Shown: piece after piece, positions 35,121 through 44,024 of the stretch
How positions within the stretch are numbered: position 1 is the first letter of the stretch
Layout of the letters: each line of letters opens with the position of its first letter
DNA from: Halopseudomonas xiamenensis
Lineage (GTDB): Bacteria; Pseudomonadota; Gammaproteobacteria; Pseudomonadales; Pseudomonadaceae
Length of the DNA stretch: 49,782 nt
Assembly: GCF_014219065.1 (NCBI RefSeq)
Contig: NZ_JACLGO010000032.1
Span: 1 to 49,782, forward strand
Direction: 5' to 3'
Program-made: the position numbers and the translations under genes
The notes under the pieces: generated by a model
The model's input: only the letters and a program-made list of their open reading frames with translations
Databases searched by the model: none
Told to the model about the DNA's origin: nothing

Positions 35121-36644
35121 ATGAAACGTTACCTTTATCTATGGCATCGCTGGTTGGGGATCGGTCTGTGCCTGCTGATGGCGCTGTGGTTCTTTTCGGG
35201 GCTGGTCATGCTGTATGTCGGCTATCCCAAGCTGACGCCCCGGGAGCATCTGGCGCAATTGCTGGTGCTGTCGCAGCAGGACTGCTGTGTGCCGCTGGCG
35301 CAGGCGCTGCCCGCCAGCGGCGAAAGCCCGGCGCCGCGCAGCATCCGCCTGACCACCGTGGCCGGCGAGCCGCGCTATGTTCTGCACTACGGCTCGCGCA
35401 AGGTGGCGGTGGATGCGCGCAGTGGTGAGCTGATCGATGGCATCGGGCAAGCCGAGGCGCTGGCCTCCGCACGCCAGTTCGCCGGGCCTGGTCAGCTGCA
35501 GTATCGGGGACGGGTGGAGGAGGATGCCTGGACCCACACGCGGTCATTGGATGTGGATCGGCCACTGCACCGCATCGCGCTGGACAATGGCACCCTGCTG
35601 TATATCTCCAGCCGGACTGGCGAGGTAGTGCGTGACGCCACCGCCACCGAGCGAGCCTGGAACTGGGTGGGTGCCTGGCTGCACTGGGTCTATCCGCTGC
35701 GCGGTGGTGTGCTGGATCGCTGGTGGACGGATGTGGTGATCTATCTGTCGCTGGCCGCTACCTTGATGACCCTGCTGGGCATCGTCGTCGGGCTGCTGCG
35801 CTGGCGCTTTGCCAAGCCCTACCGCAGCGGCTCGCGCAGTCCTTATAGGGGCTTTGCCCGTTGGCATCATGTCGGCGGGCTGCTGTTCGGCCTATTGGCA
35901 GTGGCATGGATTTTCAGCGGCCTGATGTCGATGAATCCCTGGCGGGTATTCGATAGCCGAGTGCCGCTGGATACGTCCGCCTATCAGGGTGGCGAGCTGG
36001 GCGCCGAGGTTTTTCCCATGGCCGCAGAGCAGGCAGTGCAGCAGTTGCAGGCAACCGGGCTGGCGGTGCGCGAGTTGCACTGGCAACTGGTCGGTGGCCG
36101 GGGCTATCTGCTGGGTGTGGATGGCACTGGCGCCAGCCTGCTGTTGCCGGCGGCGGGGGGCGAGCCCGTGCACAGCCTGCCTTTGGAGCAGTTGCAACGC
36201 GCCGCGCAGCTGATCCGGCCGCAGGGTCAACTGCAGGTCGAACTGCTGGACGACTACGACTTCTACTATTACCCACGCACCGAGCACAGCATGCTCGGCC
36301 ATCTGCAGCGCCCTCTACCGATCCTGCGTGTACGTTTCGACGACCCGGCCCGGACCTGGCTGCACATGGACCCGCACAGTGGCGCGCTGCTCGGCCAGCT
36401 CGACCAGCGCCAGCGGGCCTCACGCTGGCTGTTCGGCCTGCTGCACAGCTGGGATTGGCTGCCGCTGCTGCAGCGTCGACCGCTGTGGGACGGCTGGATG
36501 TGGCTGGGTGGCGTCGGCGGGCTGGTCCTCTGCGTCAGCGGCACGGTACTGGGCTGGCGCCGGCTGCGCGGCTCCCGACGACGGAAATCCGCTCTCCGGA
36601 ACCGGGCCCGGCGAACCCGGGTGGTACCACCCATCACGGAGTAG
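35121..36644 (+). CDS. PepSY-associated membrane protein, probable periplasmic reductase partner
   Basis: A 507-residue inner-membrane protein of the PepSY_TM family. It begins KRYLYLWHRWLGIGLCLLMALWFFSGLVMLY, the typical first helix with paired His. More helices lie at about 205-235 and 250-275 (WHHVGGLLFGLLAVAWIFSGLMSMNPW), and the last at about 453-475. Two large periplasmic PepSY regions lie between them. A DCCVPLA pair of cysteines is at about residue 53. Members next to TonB siderophore receptors are proposed to reduce iron in the periplasm using the His-rich helices as haem ligands. It starts 3 bases after the receptor stop, clearly the same operon. Confidence 0.87.
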   Translation: MKRYLYLWHRWLGIGLCLLMALWFFSGLVMLYVGYPKLTPREHLAQLLVLSQQDCCVPLAQALPASGESPAPRSIRLTTVAGEPRYVLHYGSRKVAVDARSGELIDGIGQAEALASARQFAGPGQLQYRGRVEEDAWTHTRSLDVDRPLHRIALDNGTLLYISSRTGEVVRDATATERAWNWVGAWLHWVYPLRGGVLDRWWTDVVIYLSLAATLMTLLGIVVGLLRWRFAKPYRSGSRSPYRGFARWHHVGGLLFGLLAVAWIFSGLMSMNPWRVFDSRVPLDTSAYQGGELGAEVFPMAAEQAVQQLQATGLAVRELHWQLVGGRGYLLGVDGTGASLLLPAAGGEPVHSLPLEQLQRAAQLIRPQGQLQVELLDDYDFYYYPRTEHSMLGHLQRPLPILRVRFDDPARTWLHMDPHSGALLGQLDQRQRASRWLFGLLHSWDWLPLLQRRPLWDGWMWLGGVGGLVLCVSGTVLGWRRLRGSRRRKSALRNRARRTRVVPPITE

Positions 36645-36796
36645 CGGAATAGGGTACGGAGACTGCGCCGCGGCCTGCCAGGACGGCTGCCGTCATCAGG
36701 AGGCCGAGGACAGAAGCAATCAACGCCGAAGGTGGTATTGGAATACGGCGGGATGAACCTCTAAGCTTGGTCATTTTGCGCAAAGTGGGACAACCA

Positions 36797-37738
36797 ATGC
36801 TCTCCATCCTGTCCGTGACCTTGCCGGTATTTGCCCTGATTCTGGCCGGTTGGCTGGTACGTCGGGCCGGGCTGTTGGGGCCGCATGCGGCGGGGGAGAT
36901 TACCCGCTTCGTCATCTATCTTGCACTGCCGGCGCTGTTGTTCGAGGTGGTGGCCAGCTCCGAATGGCAGGTGATCTGGCAGCCCGGTTTTGTCGCTGCC
37001 TTCGGCCTGGGTGTCGCGGTGGTCTTCGGTATGGCAGTCATTCTGCAATTGGGGCGGGGCAAACCTCTGGTTGATTCAGTCGTCGATGGATTGAACGCGG
37101 GCTATGCCAATACCGGCTTTCTGGGGATTCCATTGCTGTTGGCGATCATCGGACGGGAGTCGTTGATACCGTCGCTGATCGCCACCATCATCACCGTCTG
37201 TATGCTGTTTGCCGTGGCGCTGATCGTTATCGAGGTCGGTCTGCAGGGCCGCGACGGCGCACGGCCAGGGCACATGCTGGGCAAGGTGGGGCTGCAACTG
37301 CTGCGTAATCCATTGCTGGTCGCGCCCGCCCTCGGCCTGCTGGTGCTTCTGTTCGGCCTACGGATACCGTCCCCGGTGGCGAGCTTTCTCCAGTTACTGG
37401 GAGGTGCGGCATCGCCCTGCGCGCTGGTGGCGCTGGGGCTGTTTCTGGCGGAGGAAAGATCGCACGCGCAACGGGTTATCGGCGCCTTGGTGATGCTGGT
37501 CGGACTCAAACTGGTGGTGCAGCCGCTGGTCACCTGGTGGTTCGCTGCGCAGCTGTTCGGGCTATCGGCACTATTGGTCAAAAGCGCGGTATTGCTGGCC
37601 GCGTTGCCTACCGGGACGGGACCCTTCATGGCGGCGCAGCTCTATCAGCGGGATCCTGCCATGACCTCCAACGTTATCCTGCTGTCCACCGTGCTATCGC
37701 TGCTGACGATCTCGTTCTTTCTTCATCTTGTGCAGTAG
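36797..37738 (+). CDS. AEC-family transporter (auxin-efflux-carrier-like permease)
   Basis: A 313-residue inner-membrane permease of about ten helices. AEC features are the two mirrored five-helix halves, N-terminal LPVFALILAGWLVRRAGLL, NAGYANTGFLGIPLLLAIIG (about residue 98-117) with the crossover Asn/Gly, and the second-half PTGTGPFMAAQLY. Bacterial members export or import malonate, malate or other carboxylates. ATG at 36797 is chosen, since an in-frame TTG at 36767 only adds unconserved residues. It is probably a single gene; the substrate is unknown. Confidence 0.87.
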   Translation: MLSILSVTLPVFALILAGWLVRRAGLLGPHAAGEITRFVIYLALPALLFEVVASSEWQVIWQPGFVAAFGLGVAVVFGMAVILQLGRGKPLVDSVVDGLNAGYANTGFLGIPLLLAIIGRESLIPSLIATIITVCMLFAVALIVIEVGLQGRDGARPGHMLGKVGLQLLRNPLLVAPALGLLVLLFGLRIPSPVASFLQLLGGAASPCALVALGLFLAEERSHAQRVIGALVMLVGLKLVVQPLVTWWFAAQLFGLSALLVKSAVLLAALPTGTGPFMAAQLYQRDPAMTSNVILLSTVLSLLTISFFLHLVQ

Positions 37739-37765
37739 TAAAAGTACGGCAGGGCGCCGGTACGC

Positions 37766-37823
37766 GATCAGGTGCCGCAGGCCTGATCCGAAGAGGGGAT
37801 GGAGCCGGCAACATGCCGGCTCC
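37766..37823. terminator. Bidirectional terminator between convergent genes
   Basis: GGAGCCGGCA (37801-37810) and TGCCGGCTCC (37814-37823) form a perfect 10-bp stem with a 3-base loop. A second stem, GATCAGG/CCTGATC, occupies 37766-37788. Both sit between the AEC permease stop and the sugar dehydrogenase stop on the other strand. Confidence 0.65.
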
Positions 37824-37834
37824 GGTCATTATCG

Positions 37835-39088
37835 CTACCCCTGCGGCGTCAGTTTCAGCAGCGCACCATTACCTCCGCGGGTGCCGTCTTCCAGTACCCA
37901 GATCGCACCGTCCGGGCCTTGCTCCACTTCGCGTACACGCTTCTGCAGATCAAGCCGCTCCGCTTCGCGGGCCTCCTCACCATCGAACTCCACGCGTACC
38001 AGGGACAGGGAGGACAGGCCGCCAATGAAACCGCTGCCCTGCCAGTCCGGGAACAGCTCACCGTCATAGATGATGAAGCCGGCCGGTGAGATCACCGGGG
38101 TCCAGGTGATCGCTGGCGCCTTGAATTCCGGTCGGGTCTCATGATCGGGAATGGGCGTGTCGTCATAATGATTGCCGTTGGAAACCAGCGGGTAACCGTA
38201 GTTTTCCCCTTTGACGATCAAGTTGAGCTCATCGCCATCCTTGGGGCCCATTTCATGGGCCCAGAGCTTGCCGTCAGCATCGAATGCCAGCCCCAGAATA
38301 TTGCGGTGGCCCAGGGACCAGACCTGCGCAGCGACCTCGCCTTGATCGGCGAAGGGGTTGTCGTCAGGAACGCTGCCATCGTCATTGAGCCGTATCATCT
38401 TGCCGAGGTTGGAGGTCATGTCCTGGGCCGGATCGAATTTCTGGCGTTCGCTGGACGTGATCCACAACATGCCGTCACTGTCGAAGGCCAGGCGATGACC
38501 GAAATGGCCGTCACCACTGACCTTCGGCGTCTGCCGCCAGATCACCTGCAGGTCTTCCAGCGTACCTTCTCCATTCTCGTCCAATGCCAGACGGGCGCGC
38601 GCTACCGCTGCGCCTGAGCCGCCATCGCCGGCCTCGGCATAGCTGATATAGATCTGCTGGTTATTCTCGAACTGCGGATGCAACAGCACATCGCCCAGAC
38701 CGCCCTGACCGGCATGGGCCACCTCTGGCACGCCGCTGATGGTTCCGGTGTTGTCACTCGCAAGGTCGTGCAGACGCAGCGTGCCGGCCATCTCGGTGAC
38801 CAGCAGCCTGCCGTCCGGCAGGAAGGTCATGGCCCAGGGAGCGTCGAACTGGGTTACCTCGGTGACGTTGAAGGGTTGGCCGTCATTTGCCTGTTCGGTT
38901 GGTTCCTCGGCAGCGCTGGTCGGTTCCTCGGTTGGCTCGACCGGGTTCGCCGGTGTTACCGGTTCGGCTTCGGTCGTGGTCGCCGGCGAGGAGGTGGTGT
39001 TCTGGTTGGCGGAGTCAGACGAGTTGTCGCAGCCTGCCAATAAGCCCAGAGTGGCGAGGAAGATCAATGAATGTTTGAAGGGATGCAT
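37835..39088 (-). CDS. PQQ-dependent aldose sugar dehydrogenase, lipoprotein
   Basis: A 417-residue protein. Residues 1-20 are a lipoprotein signal with lipobox LLAGC, followed by Asp. A Pro/Glu/Thr-rich linker covers about 25-70. A six-bladed propeller of the soluble glucose dehydrogenase/YliI family then begins with FDAPWAMTFLPDGRLLVTE. Active-site parts are GHFGHRLAFDSDG (candidate catalytic His), WSLGHRNILGLAFD, MGPKDGDELN and NYGYPLVSNG. It would oxidise aldoses in the periplasm with PQQ as cofactor. AGGAG precedes the ATG at 39088. Asp next to the lipidated Cys is the inner-membrane retention signal in E. coli, though Pseudomonas sorting rules differ. Confidence 0.88.
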   Translation of the reverse strand: MHPFKHSLIFLATLGLLAGCDNSSDSANQNTTSSPATTTEAEPVTPANPVEPTEEPTSAAEEPTEQANDGQPFNVTEVTQFDAPWAMTFLPDGRLLVTEMAGTLRLHDLASDNTGTISGVPEVAHAGQGGLGDVLLHPQFENNQQIYISYAEAGDGGSGAAVARARLALDENGEGTLEDLQVIWRQTPKVSGDGHFGHRLAFDSDGMLWITSSERQKFDPAQDMTSNLGKMIRLNDDGSVPDDNPFADQGEVAAQVWSLGHRNILGLAFDADGKLWAHEMGPKDGDELNLIVKGENYGYPLVSNGNHYDDTPIPDHETRPEFKAPAITWTPVISPAGFIIYDGELFPDWQGSGFIGGLSSLSLVRVEFDGEEAREAERLDLQKRVREVEQGPDGAIWVLEDGTRGGNGALLKLTPQG

Positions 39089-39292
39089 GACAACTCCTGT
39101 GTCTGTGGAAGAGGGGGGTACCAATGTCCCGCAATGGAGCTCAATTAATTGATAGTAGGACGATCGAGGGTTTTCGCAACTTGCCGAATGATTGCTGGAA
39201 GTTGCAGACAGGAGACAGGACGCAGCGCGGGCCGCCGTTCGGGTGGGACGCTACACTATGTTCCACTCATGCTTTAGCGCTGGAGACCGGAT

Positions 39293-40186
39293 ATGGATTG
39301 GCGAGGCAGGCGGCAGAGCCGCAATATCGAAGACCGCCGCGGGCAGCCGTTGCAGGGCAGCGGTGGGGGTGTCGGGCTGCTGCTTGTGCTGCGCCTGCTG
39401 CCCTGGCTGCTGGGTACCCGCGCCGGGCGCATCATGCTGGGGCTGGGTGTGGTGGTGTTCTTCGGCGCGCGGATGCTGGGCATCGACCTGCTGCAACTGG
39501 CCGGAGGGCCTGGCGCCCAGCAGAGCTATACATTCACCGAGCAGGAACAGGAGCTGGCCGAGTTCGTGTCCGTGGTATTGGCCGATACCGAGAGCACCTG
39601 GCAGAAGATCTTCGCTGAGTCCGGCATGCGCTATGAGGAGCCGGTGCTGGTGCTGTTCAGTCAGCGTGTCGCATCAGCCTGCGGCTCGGCCAGTGCGGCG
39701 GTTGGCCCCTTCTATTGCCCTGCGGATCGCAAGGTCTACCTCGACCTGAGTTTCTTCCACGATCTGGATCGCCAGCTCGGCGCGCCGGGTGATTTCGCCC
39801 AGGCCTATGTGGTCGCGCATGAAGTCGGCCATCACCTCCAGACCCTGCTGGGCATCAGCCAGAAGGTGCGCGCTGCCGGGCGGGGCCAGCCGGCGGCGGT
39901 GGTCAATGGGCTGTCGGTGCGCCAGGAACTGCAGGCCGATTGCTTTGCCGGTGTATGGGGGCATGCCGCCCAGAGCTATAGCAATATGCTGGAGCCGGGC
40001 GATCTGGAGGAAGCACTGCAGGCCGCCGCTGCCATCGGTGACGATCGCCTGCAGCGGCGCGGTGGCGGCGAGGTGGTGCCGGACAGTTTTACCCATGGCA
40101 CTTCAGCGCAGCGGGTGGAGTGGTTCAGGCGTGGGTTCGAGAGTGGGGATATGGGGCAGTGCGATACGTTTTCGGCGACGCTCTAG
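39293..40186 (+). CDS. YpfJ-type neutral zinc metallopeptidase
   Basis: A 297-residue membrane-anchored protein. The N-terminus MDWRGRRQSRNIEDRR is the family hallmark. Hydrophobic stretches lie at about 26-41 and 46-66, and the rest faces the periplasm. The zinc site is HEVGHH (residues 176-181) with a downstream QELQADCFAGVW glutamate about 35 residues on. ADRKVYLDLSFF precedes it. Function is unknown in all bacteria studied so far as I know; a peptidase role is predicted from the motif. GGAGA lies 9 bases upstream of the ATG. Confidence 0.9.
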   Translation: MDWRGRRQSRNIEDRRGQPLQGSGGGVGLLLVLRLLPWLLGTRAGRIMLGLGVVVFFGARMLGIDLLQLAGGPGAQQSYTFTEQEQELAEFVSVVLADTESTWQKIFAESGMRYEEPVLVLFSQRVASACGSASAAVGPFYCPADRKVYLDLSFFHDLDRQLGAPGDFAQAYVVAHEVGHHLQTLLGISQKVRAAGRGQPAAVVNGLSVRQELQADCFAGVWGHAAQSYSNMLEPGDLEEALQAAAAIGDDRLQRRGGGEVVPDSFTHGTSAQRVEWFRRGFESGDMGQCDTFSATL

Positions 40187-40199
40187 CGCAGTCCACCGC

Positions 40200-40232
40200 G
40201 CGGGGCTGAGCTGGCACAGCCCCGCAGGTTAA
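40200..40232 (+). terminator. Terminator-like hairpin after the zinc peptidase gene
   Basis: GCGGGGCTG (40200-40208) and CAGCCCCGC (40217-40225) form a perfect 9-bp stem with an 8-base loop. It is located between convergent stops and lacks a strong T tract. Confidence 0.6.
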
Positions 40233-40273
40233 AGTGCAGATTGTTCATCATGCACGTCGGTCGGTTGTTGGGT

Positions 40274-41116
40274 TTATGAGATTACCGTACGGTGCAATAC
40301 GCGCTCATAACCTTCATAGCCGCCGTTGGCCTTGTGCAGGACCGAGCGGTTATCCCACATGACCACCATGCCGGGCTTCCATTCGTGGTTGTACTGGAAT
40401 TCCGGGCGGGTCTGCCAGGTGTACAGCTCCATCAGCAGTTGATTCGCTTCGTCCTCGGCCATGTCTTCAACGCCGATGATGTAGCCAACACATCCGAACA
40501 GGGTCTCTTCGCCAGTTTCAGGGTGCTTGCGGATAATCGGGTGAGCCTGGGTGTCATAGGCGGACTCGGATGTCTTGATCTTGAACCCACGCTCCTTGCC
40601 ACTTTCCTTCTCGCCATCGCCATAGGCACCCGTCGGAGCATATGCTCGGCGCGCCGAATGGATGGCGTTCTTGCCCTCGAGGCGGCTGCGCAGTTCTTGG
40701 GGCATCTTCTGCAGGGCCTTCTTCTGATTCACGAAGTCGGTGTTGCCGCCATGGGGAGGAATGGTGATGCCATACAGGATGGTTGCCGAGGGTGGATTGG
40801 CACCGAAGCTCCAGTCGGTATGCCAGGCGTCAGCAAAAATCGGCGTGGTTTCGTCTGCGGCACGTCGCAACTCGATGATGTTCGGATTGTCGTCCAGCGA
40901 GGCAATATAGGGGTCGCCAGCGAATGAGCCGAAGTAGAGGCTGAAGCGTTCAAGGTCCGCATCGCTGATGTCCTGCCCGGTGAAAACCAGTACCTGGTGT
41001 TGCAGCCAGGCTGCGCGCAGGTTCTCGATGGTCGCCTGGTCCAGTTCCTTGGACAGGTCCAGGCCTGCCACTGTTGCTCCGCATGCACCTGAAGTCGGTG
41101 TAATCGTGTAACTCAT
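40274..41116 (-). CDS. TauD/TfdA-family Fe(II)/2-oxoglutarate dioxygenase
   Basis: A 280-residue cytoplasmic oxygenase. The iron ligands are H99 and D101 (WHTDWSF) and H261 (SVLHKANG), and the 2-oxoglutarate-binding Arg lies in ERVLHRTV near the C-terminus. The N-terminus GACGATVAGLDLSKELD is typical. Family members hydroxylate taurine, sulfonates, aryloxyacetates or other acids; the insert EKESGKERGFKIKTSE (about residue 160-180) differs from classical TauD. It is divergent from an AraC regulator, with no transporter genes beside it. AGGAG precedes the ATG. Confidence 0.88.
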   Translation of the reverse strand: MSYTITPTSGACGATVAGLDLSKELDQATIENLRAAWLQHQVLVFTGQDISDADLERFSLYFGSFAGDPYIASLDDNPNIIELRRAADETTPIFADAWHTDWSFGANPPSATILYGITIPPHGGNTDFVNQKKALQKMPQELRSRLEGKNAIHSARRAYAPTGAYGDGEKESGKERGFKIKTSESAYDTQAHPIIRKHPETGEETLFGCVGYIIGVEDMAEDEANQLLMELYTWQTRPEFQYNHEWKPGMVVMWDNRSVLHKANGGYEGYERVLHRTVIS

Positions 41117-41283
41117 GTCTCGCTCCTGCCTGTGCCGTAGATGTTTTTTTTAATTTATAGCTGCTAATCACACACTCACTGTAAGAGATTGTGGAGCCGG
41201 GCTCATTGAGAATCCGTGCTATCGATTTGCATTTGATGCCACAATAGGTCGTATTATTTTGCGCTTTGAGCGAGACGGCAGGT
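41117..41283. promoter_or_regulatory. Divergent promoter region of dioxygenase and AraC genes
   Basis: This 167-base region is AT-rich at both sides (TTTTTTTTAATTTATAG near 41143-41160; GTATTATTTTGCGC near 41251-41264), suitable for two divergent promoters. Operator half-sites for the AraC regulator are expected here, but none can be named. Confidence 0.45.
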
Positions 41284-42291
41284 ATGGATCATCGCTATAT
41301 CAACAATCTCTGGGTCAACGAACTGCTGCTGGTGCTTGCCGATCTGGGGGTGGATGTCGCTACCTTGACCAAGGGCGTCAAGGGGATCCAGGAGGGCAGG
41401 CTCGCGGTTGGCGAGCAGTTGGATGTGGTGCAGGCCCGCACCCTCTGGCATCGGGCGGTGGCTACGTCTGACCGGGAGCATCTGGGCGTGGACGTAGGCC
41501 GGCGTCTCAGCCCCCGTTCGTCAGGACTGCTATCGCCCCTGCTGTTGCACAGCCCGTCGGTACGGACCGGGATAGAGCTTCTCGTCCGCTATCAGGGCCT
41601 GATCAGCGAAAACGGTCGCTTCCGCTTCGTTGACGCCGCGGACAGCGGTGTGCTGGCGCTTGAATACCTTCCCGCGCAATCGTCCGTTTCCGTGCATCTG
41701 CAGCATGTGCTGTCCGTGATAACCGCAACCCTGCAAAGCTTTTCGCTGATTTCCGGTGGGGGAACCCGGGCGCGTCTCGTGCGTTTGCCGGCGGGGGCGG
41801 ATGCGCAGGGGGTGGCGGGAAAATTGAAATGCGCTGTGGTGTCAGACGGCGAACGTTACATCGTTGAGCTGGATAACACGGGTATTGATGATGTGATCGT
41901 GGGACGTGATGAGCACCTATACCAGCTGTTGCTGGGCTACGCCGATGGGCTGGCCAGGGCGCAGCGCGCCGGCCAGGGTTTCCTGGAGCATGTCAAAAGC
42001 CACATGGACAGGAATGGCCTGGTCAGGCTGGATATCGATACCCTGGCAGATGCCGTTGGATTCAGGAAACGCACCTTGCAACGGCATCTCGATGAACAGG
42101 GCACCAGCTTCCGCAAGCTCAAGGAAGGGCTGCTGAAGGAAAAAGTGCTGGAGCTTCTGGTGGTGCGGCAATTACCTACGGAGGAGATCGTCGAGGTGCT
42201 GGGGTACGCCGATGTGAGCACCCTGCATCGTGCTTTCAAGACATGGTTTGGTGTGACGCCGGGGCAGTTCAAGAGTCAGATTGGGAGTTGA
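41284..42291 (+). CDS. AraC-family regulator with arabinose-binding-type N-terminal domain
   Basis: A 335-residue regulator. The N-terminal part (about 20-205) resembles the arabinose-binding-like domain of OruR/OxyO-type AraC proteins (LGVDVGRRLSPRSSGLLSPLLLHSPSVRTGIELLVRYQGLISENGRF). The C-terminal DNA-binding domain has LDTLADAVGFRKRTLQRHLDEQGTSFRKLK-like and PTEEIVEVLGYADVSTLHRAFKTWFGVTPGQF helix-turn-helix units. It is divergent from the TauD-like dioxygenase gene and probably controls it. The ATG at 41284 is preferred to TTG at 41266. Confidence 0.87.
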   Translation: MDHRYINNLWVNELLLVLADLGVDVATLTKGVKGIQEGRLAVGEQLDVVQARTLWHRAVATSDREHLGVDVGRRLSPRSSGLLSPLLLHSPSVRTGIELLVRYQGLISENGRFRFVDAADSGVLALEYLPAQSSVSVHLQHVLSVITATLQSFSLISGGGTRARLVRLPAGADAQGVAGKLKCAVVSDGERYIVELDNTGIDDVIVGRDEHLYQLLLGYADGLARAQRAGQGFLEHVKSHMDRNGLVRLDIDTLADAVGFRKRTLQRHLDEQGTSFRKLKEGLLKEKVLELLVVRQLPTEEIVEVLGYADVSTLHRAFKTWFGVTPGQFKSQIGS

Positions 42292-42442
42292 GCGGGCCGT
42301 TGGCTGGTATTCCTGTGTCGTTTTCCATTTTGCTTTACGCAAAGGAGGTGGAGCAGTCTGGAAATGGCGCCAAACCTGACTGTGGGGAAGAATTACCGGG
42401 TATATTTATCCGAACCCGAGCTTGGGACGGACGGGCGGCATG

Positions 42443-43300
42443 TCAACCGGTAATTGCGCGCCTGCGCAGTAACCACCGCTTGCCCTTGGCGCTTAACCGG
42501 TAACGCTGAGTTGGACTGCGAGGGGAGTCGGGTTGGGTGCGCTCAATCCAGTTGCCTTCCAGCGCGGGGTTGAGATAACTGCTGCGGAACGTGGGACGGT
42601 GTGCCAGCCCCAATGTTTGCATCAGATCGTTGCTGCCCAGCTCGTTTTGCGCCAAGGCGGCCATGAGGTTGACTACTTGGTCGGTTACTTGGTCGGTTTC
42701 CGTCGCTTCACGCATAGCTTCATGCAAAGCTTGCAACATGAACTCGATAAACGGAGTGGCATCTGCCTGACGGTCGGACTCCGCCAATACCTGGTAGTAG
42801 TCTGTCTGGTATTCACGGATAACCGTCTCTACCGGCAGGTAGGCGAGGAGTGGTTTCCACTGGCGCAAAATCAGTGTTTGCCACAACCTGCCCATCCGAC
42901 CGTTACCATCGGCAAAGGGATGAATGAACTCGAACTCGTAGTGGAAGGTACAGCTGGATACCAGGGGGTGTTCTTCAGTCGTCATGAGCCACGTTAGCAG
43001 GTCGGCCATCAGTCGAGAGACTTGGGAGGCGGGTGGTGCCATATGCACAAGCGTCTCACCACGGAATATACCAACATCGCTGGAACGGTATCGGCCTGGA
43101 CCATCGACCAGGCCGTGCATCAACAATGCGTGTGCTTGCTGCAGGTCAGTCTCGGCAGTGGCGCTCCATGTCTCCATGGTCTCGTAGGCAGTGAAGGCGT
43201 TGCGTACTTTCTGAATTTCGCGTGGGTGGCCCAGGATTCGCTTGCCGTCGATGACTGCGGTTACTTGCTCCAGCGATAGTGTATTGTTTTCAATAGAAGT
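42443..43300 (-). pseudogene. Fic-family AMPylase gene, 5'-truncated at intron remnant
   Basis: The open frame from the ATG at 43177 encodes 244 residues with an intact Fic motif HPFADGNGRMGR (residues 86-97) and a C-terminal winged-helix part (TDQVTDQVVNLMAAL..., QRYRLSAKGKRWL). Reading the same frame upstream of that ATG gives further Fic sequence (SIENNTLSLEQVTAVIDGK, then RILGHPREIQKVRNAF) as far as about 43297, where it meets group II intron sequence and a stop. The break falls in the S/T-x-x-x-E-G/N inhibitory motif. At least the first 50-80 residues are lost. Internal initiation at 43177 is possible but unproven. Confidence 0.8.
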
Positions 43301-44024
43301 TCTTCGATGGGGTCAACCACGACATCCTGATGGCTTGTATCGAGCGCCGTATCGAAGACAAGAGTGTGCTCAGACTGATCCGTCGCTACCTTGAAGCCGG
43401 GGCCACCGCTTCGTGCGCTATGCTGATGACGCGAACATTTATGTGCGTAGTCCCCGGTCTGGCGAACGGGTGCTGGCCAGTGTGGAGCGCTTCTTGGGTC
43501 AGCGTCTGAAGTTGACGGTGAACCGGAAGAAGAGCCAAGTCGCAAGGGCCTGGAAGTGCGACTACTTGGGTTATGGAATGAGCTGGCATCAACAGCCGAG
43601 GCTGCGTGTGGCTGCGATGAGCCTGGGTCGCCTGCGCGACCGGCTCGCAGAGCTGCTACGCGGTGCGCGGGGTCGCAAGATGGCGAACACCATCGAGCGG
43701 ATAAACCCTGTTTTACGAGGCTGGGCGGGCTACTTCAAGCTCAGTCAAAGCAAACGGCCACTTGAGGAGCTGGATGGCTGGATCAGGCATAAACTTCGCT
43801 GCGCCATCTGGCGCCAATGGAAGCGGCCCTCGACGAGGGCGCGCAACCTAATGCGCTTGGGTCTAAGTGAAGAGCGTGCCTGCAAATCAGCCTCCAACGG
43901 TCGAGGCCCATGGTGGAACTCGGGGGCGTCACATATGAATCAGGCGCTGCCGAAGAAACTGTGGGATCGGCTCGGACTGGTCTCGACACTGGATATGATC
44001 AATCGGCTCAGTCGCATAATCTGA
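43297..44024 (+). pseudogene. Group II intron reverse transcriptase/maturase, broken
   Basis: The first segment reads KFFDGVNHDILMACIERR...RRYLEAG in one frame. At about 43398-43402 the reading jumps frame to GHRFVRYADDANIYVRSPRSGERVLASVE. It then continues through the maturase part (NRKKSQVARAWKCDYLGYG, LRGWAGYFKLSQSKRPLEELDGWIRHKLR) to INRLSRII and a stop. Compared from memory with intact proteins, about 40 residues are deleted before the YADD catalytic box, together with a frameshift and loss of the N-terminus. The open 203-residue part (43413-44024) keeps YADD but lacks most of the RT palm and fingers. Confidence 0.85.

Noticed and set aside
36634..36774. 46-residue minus-strand frame with one hydrophobic segment, overlapping the end of the PepSY gene
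   Set aside because: It looks like a small membrane protein but has no ribosome site and overlaps a certain gene. Chance is the simpler explanation.
37423..37430. GCTGGTGG, the E. coli Chi octamer, inside the AEC gene
   Set aside because: The Chi sequence of this organism is unknown, and an octamer of this composition is frequent by chance in high-GC coding DNA.
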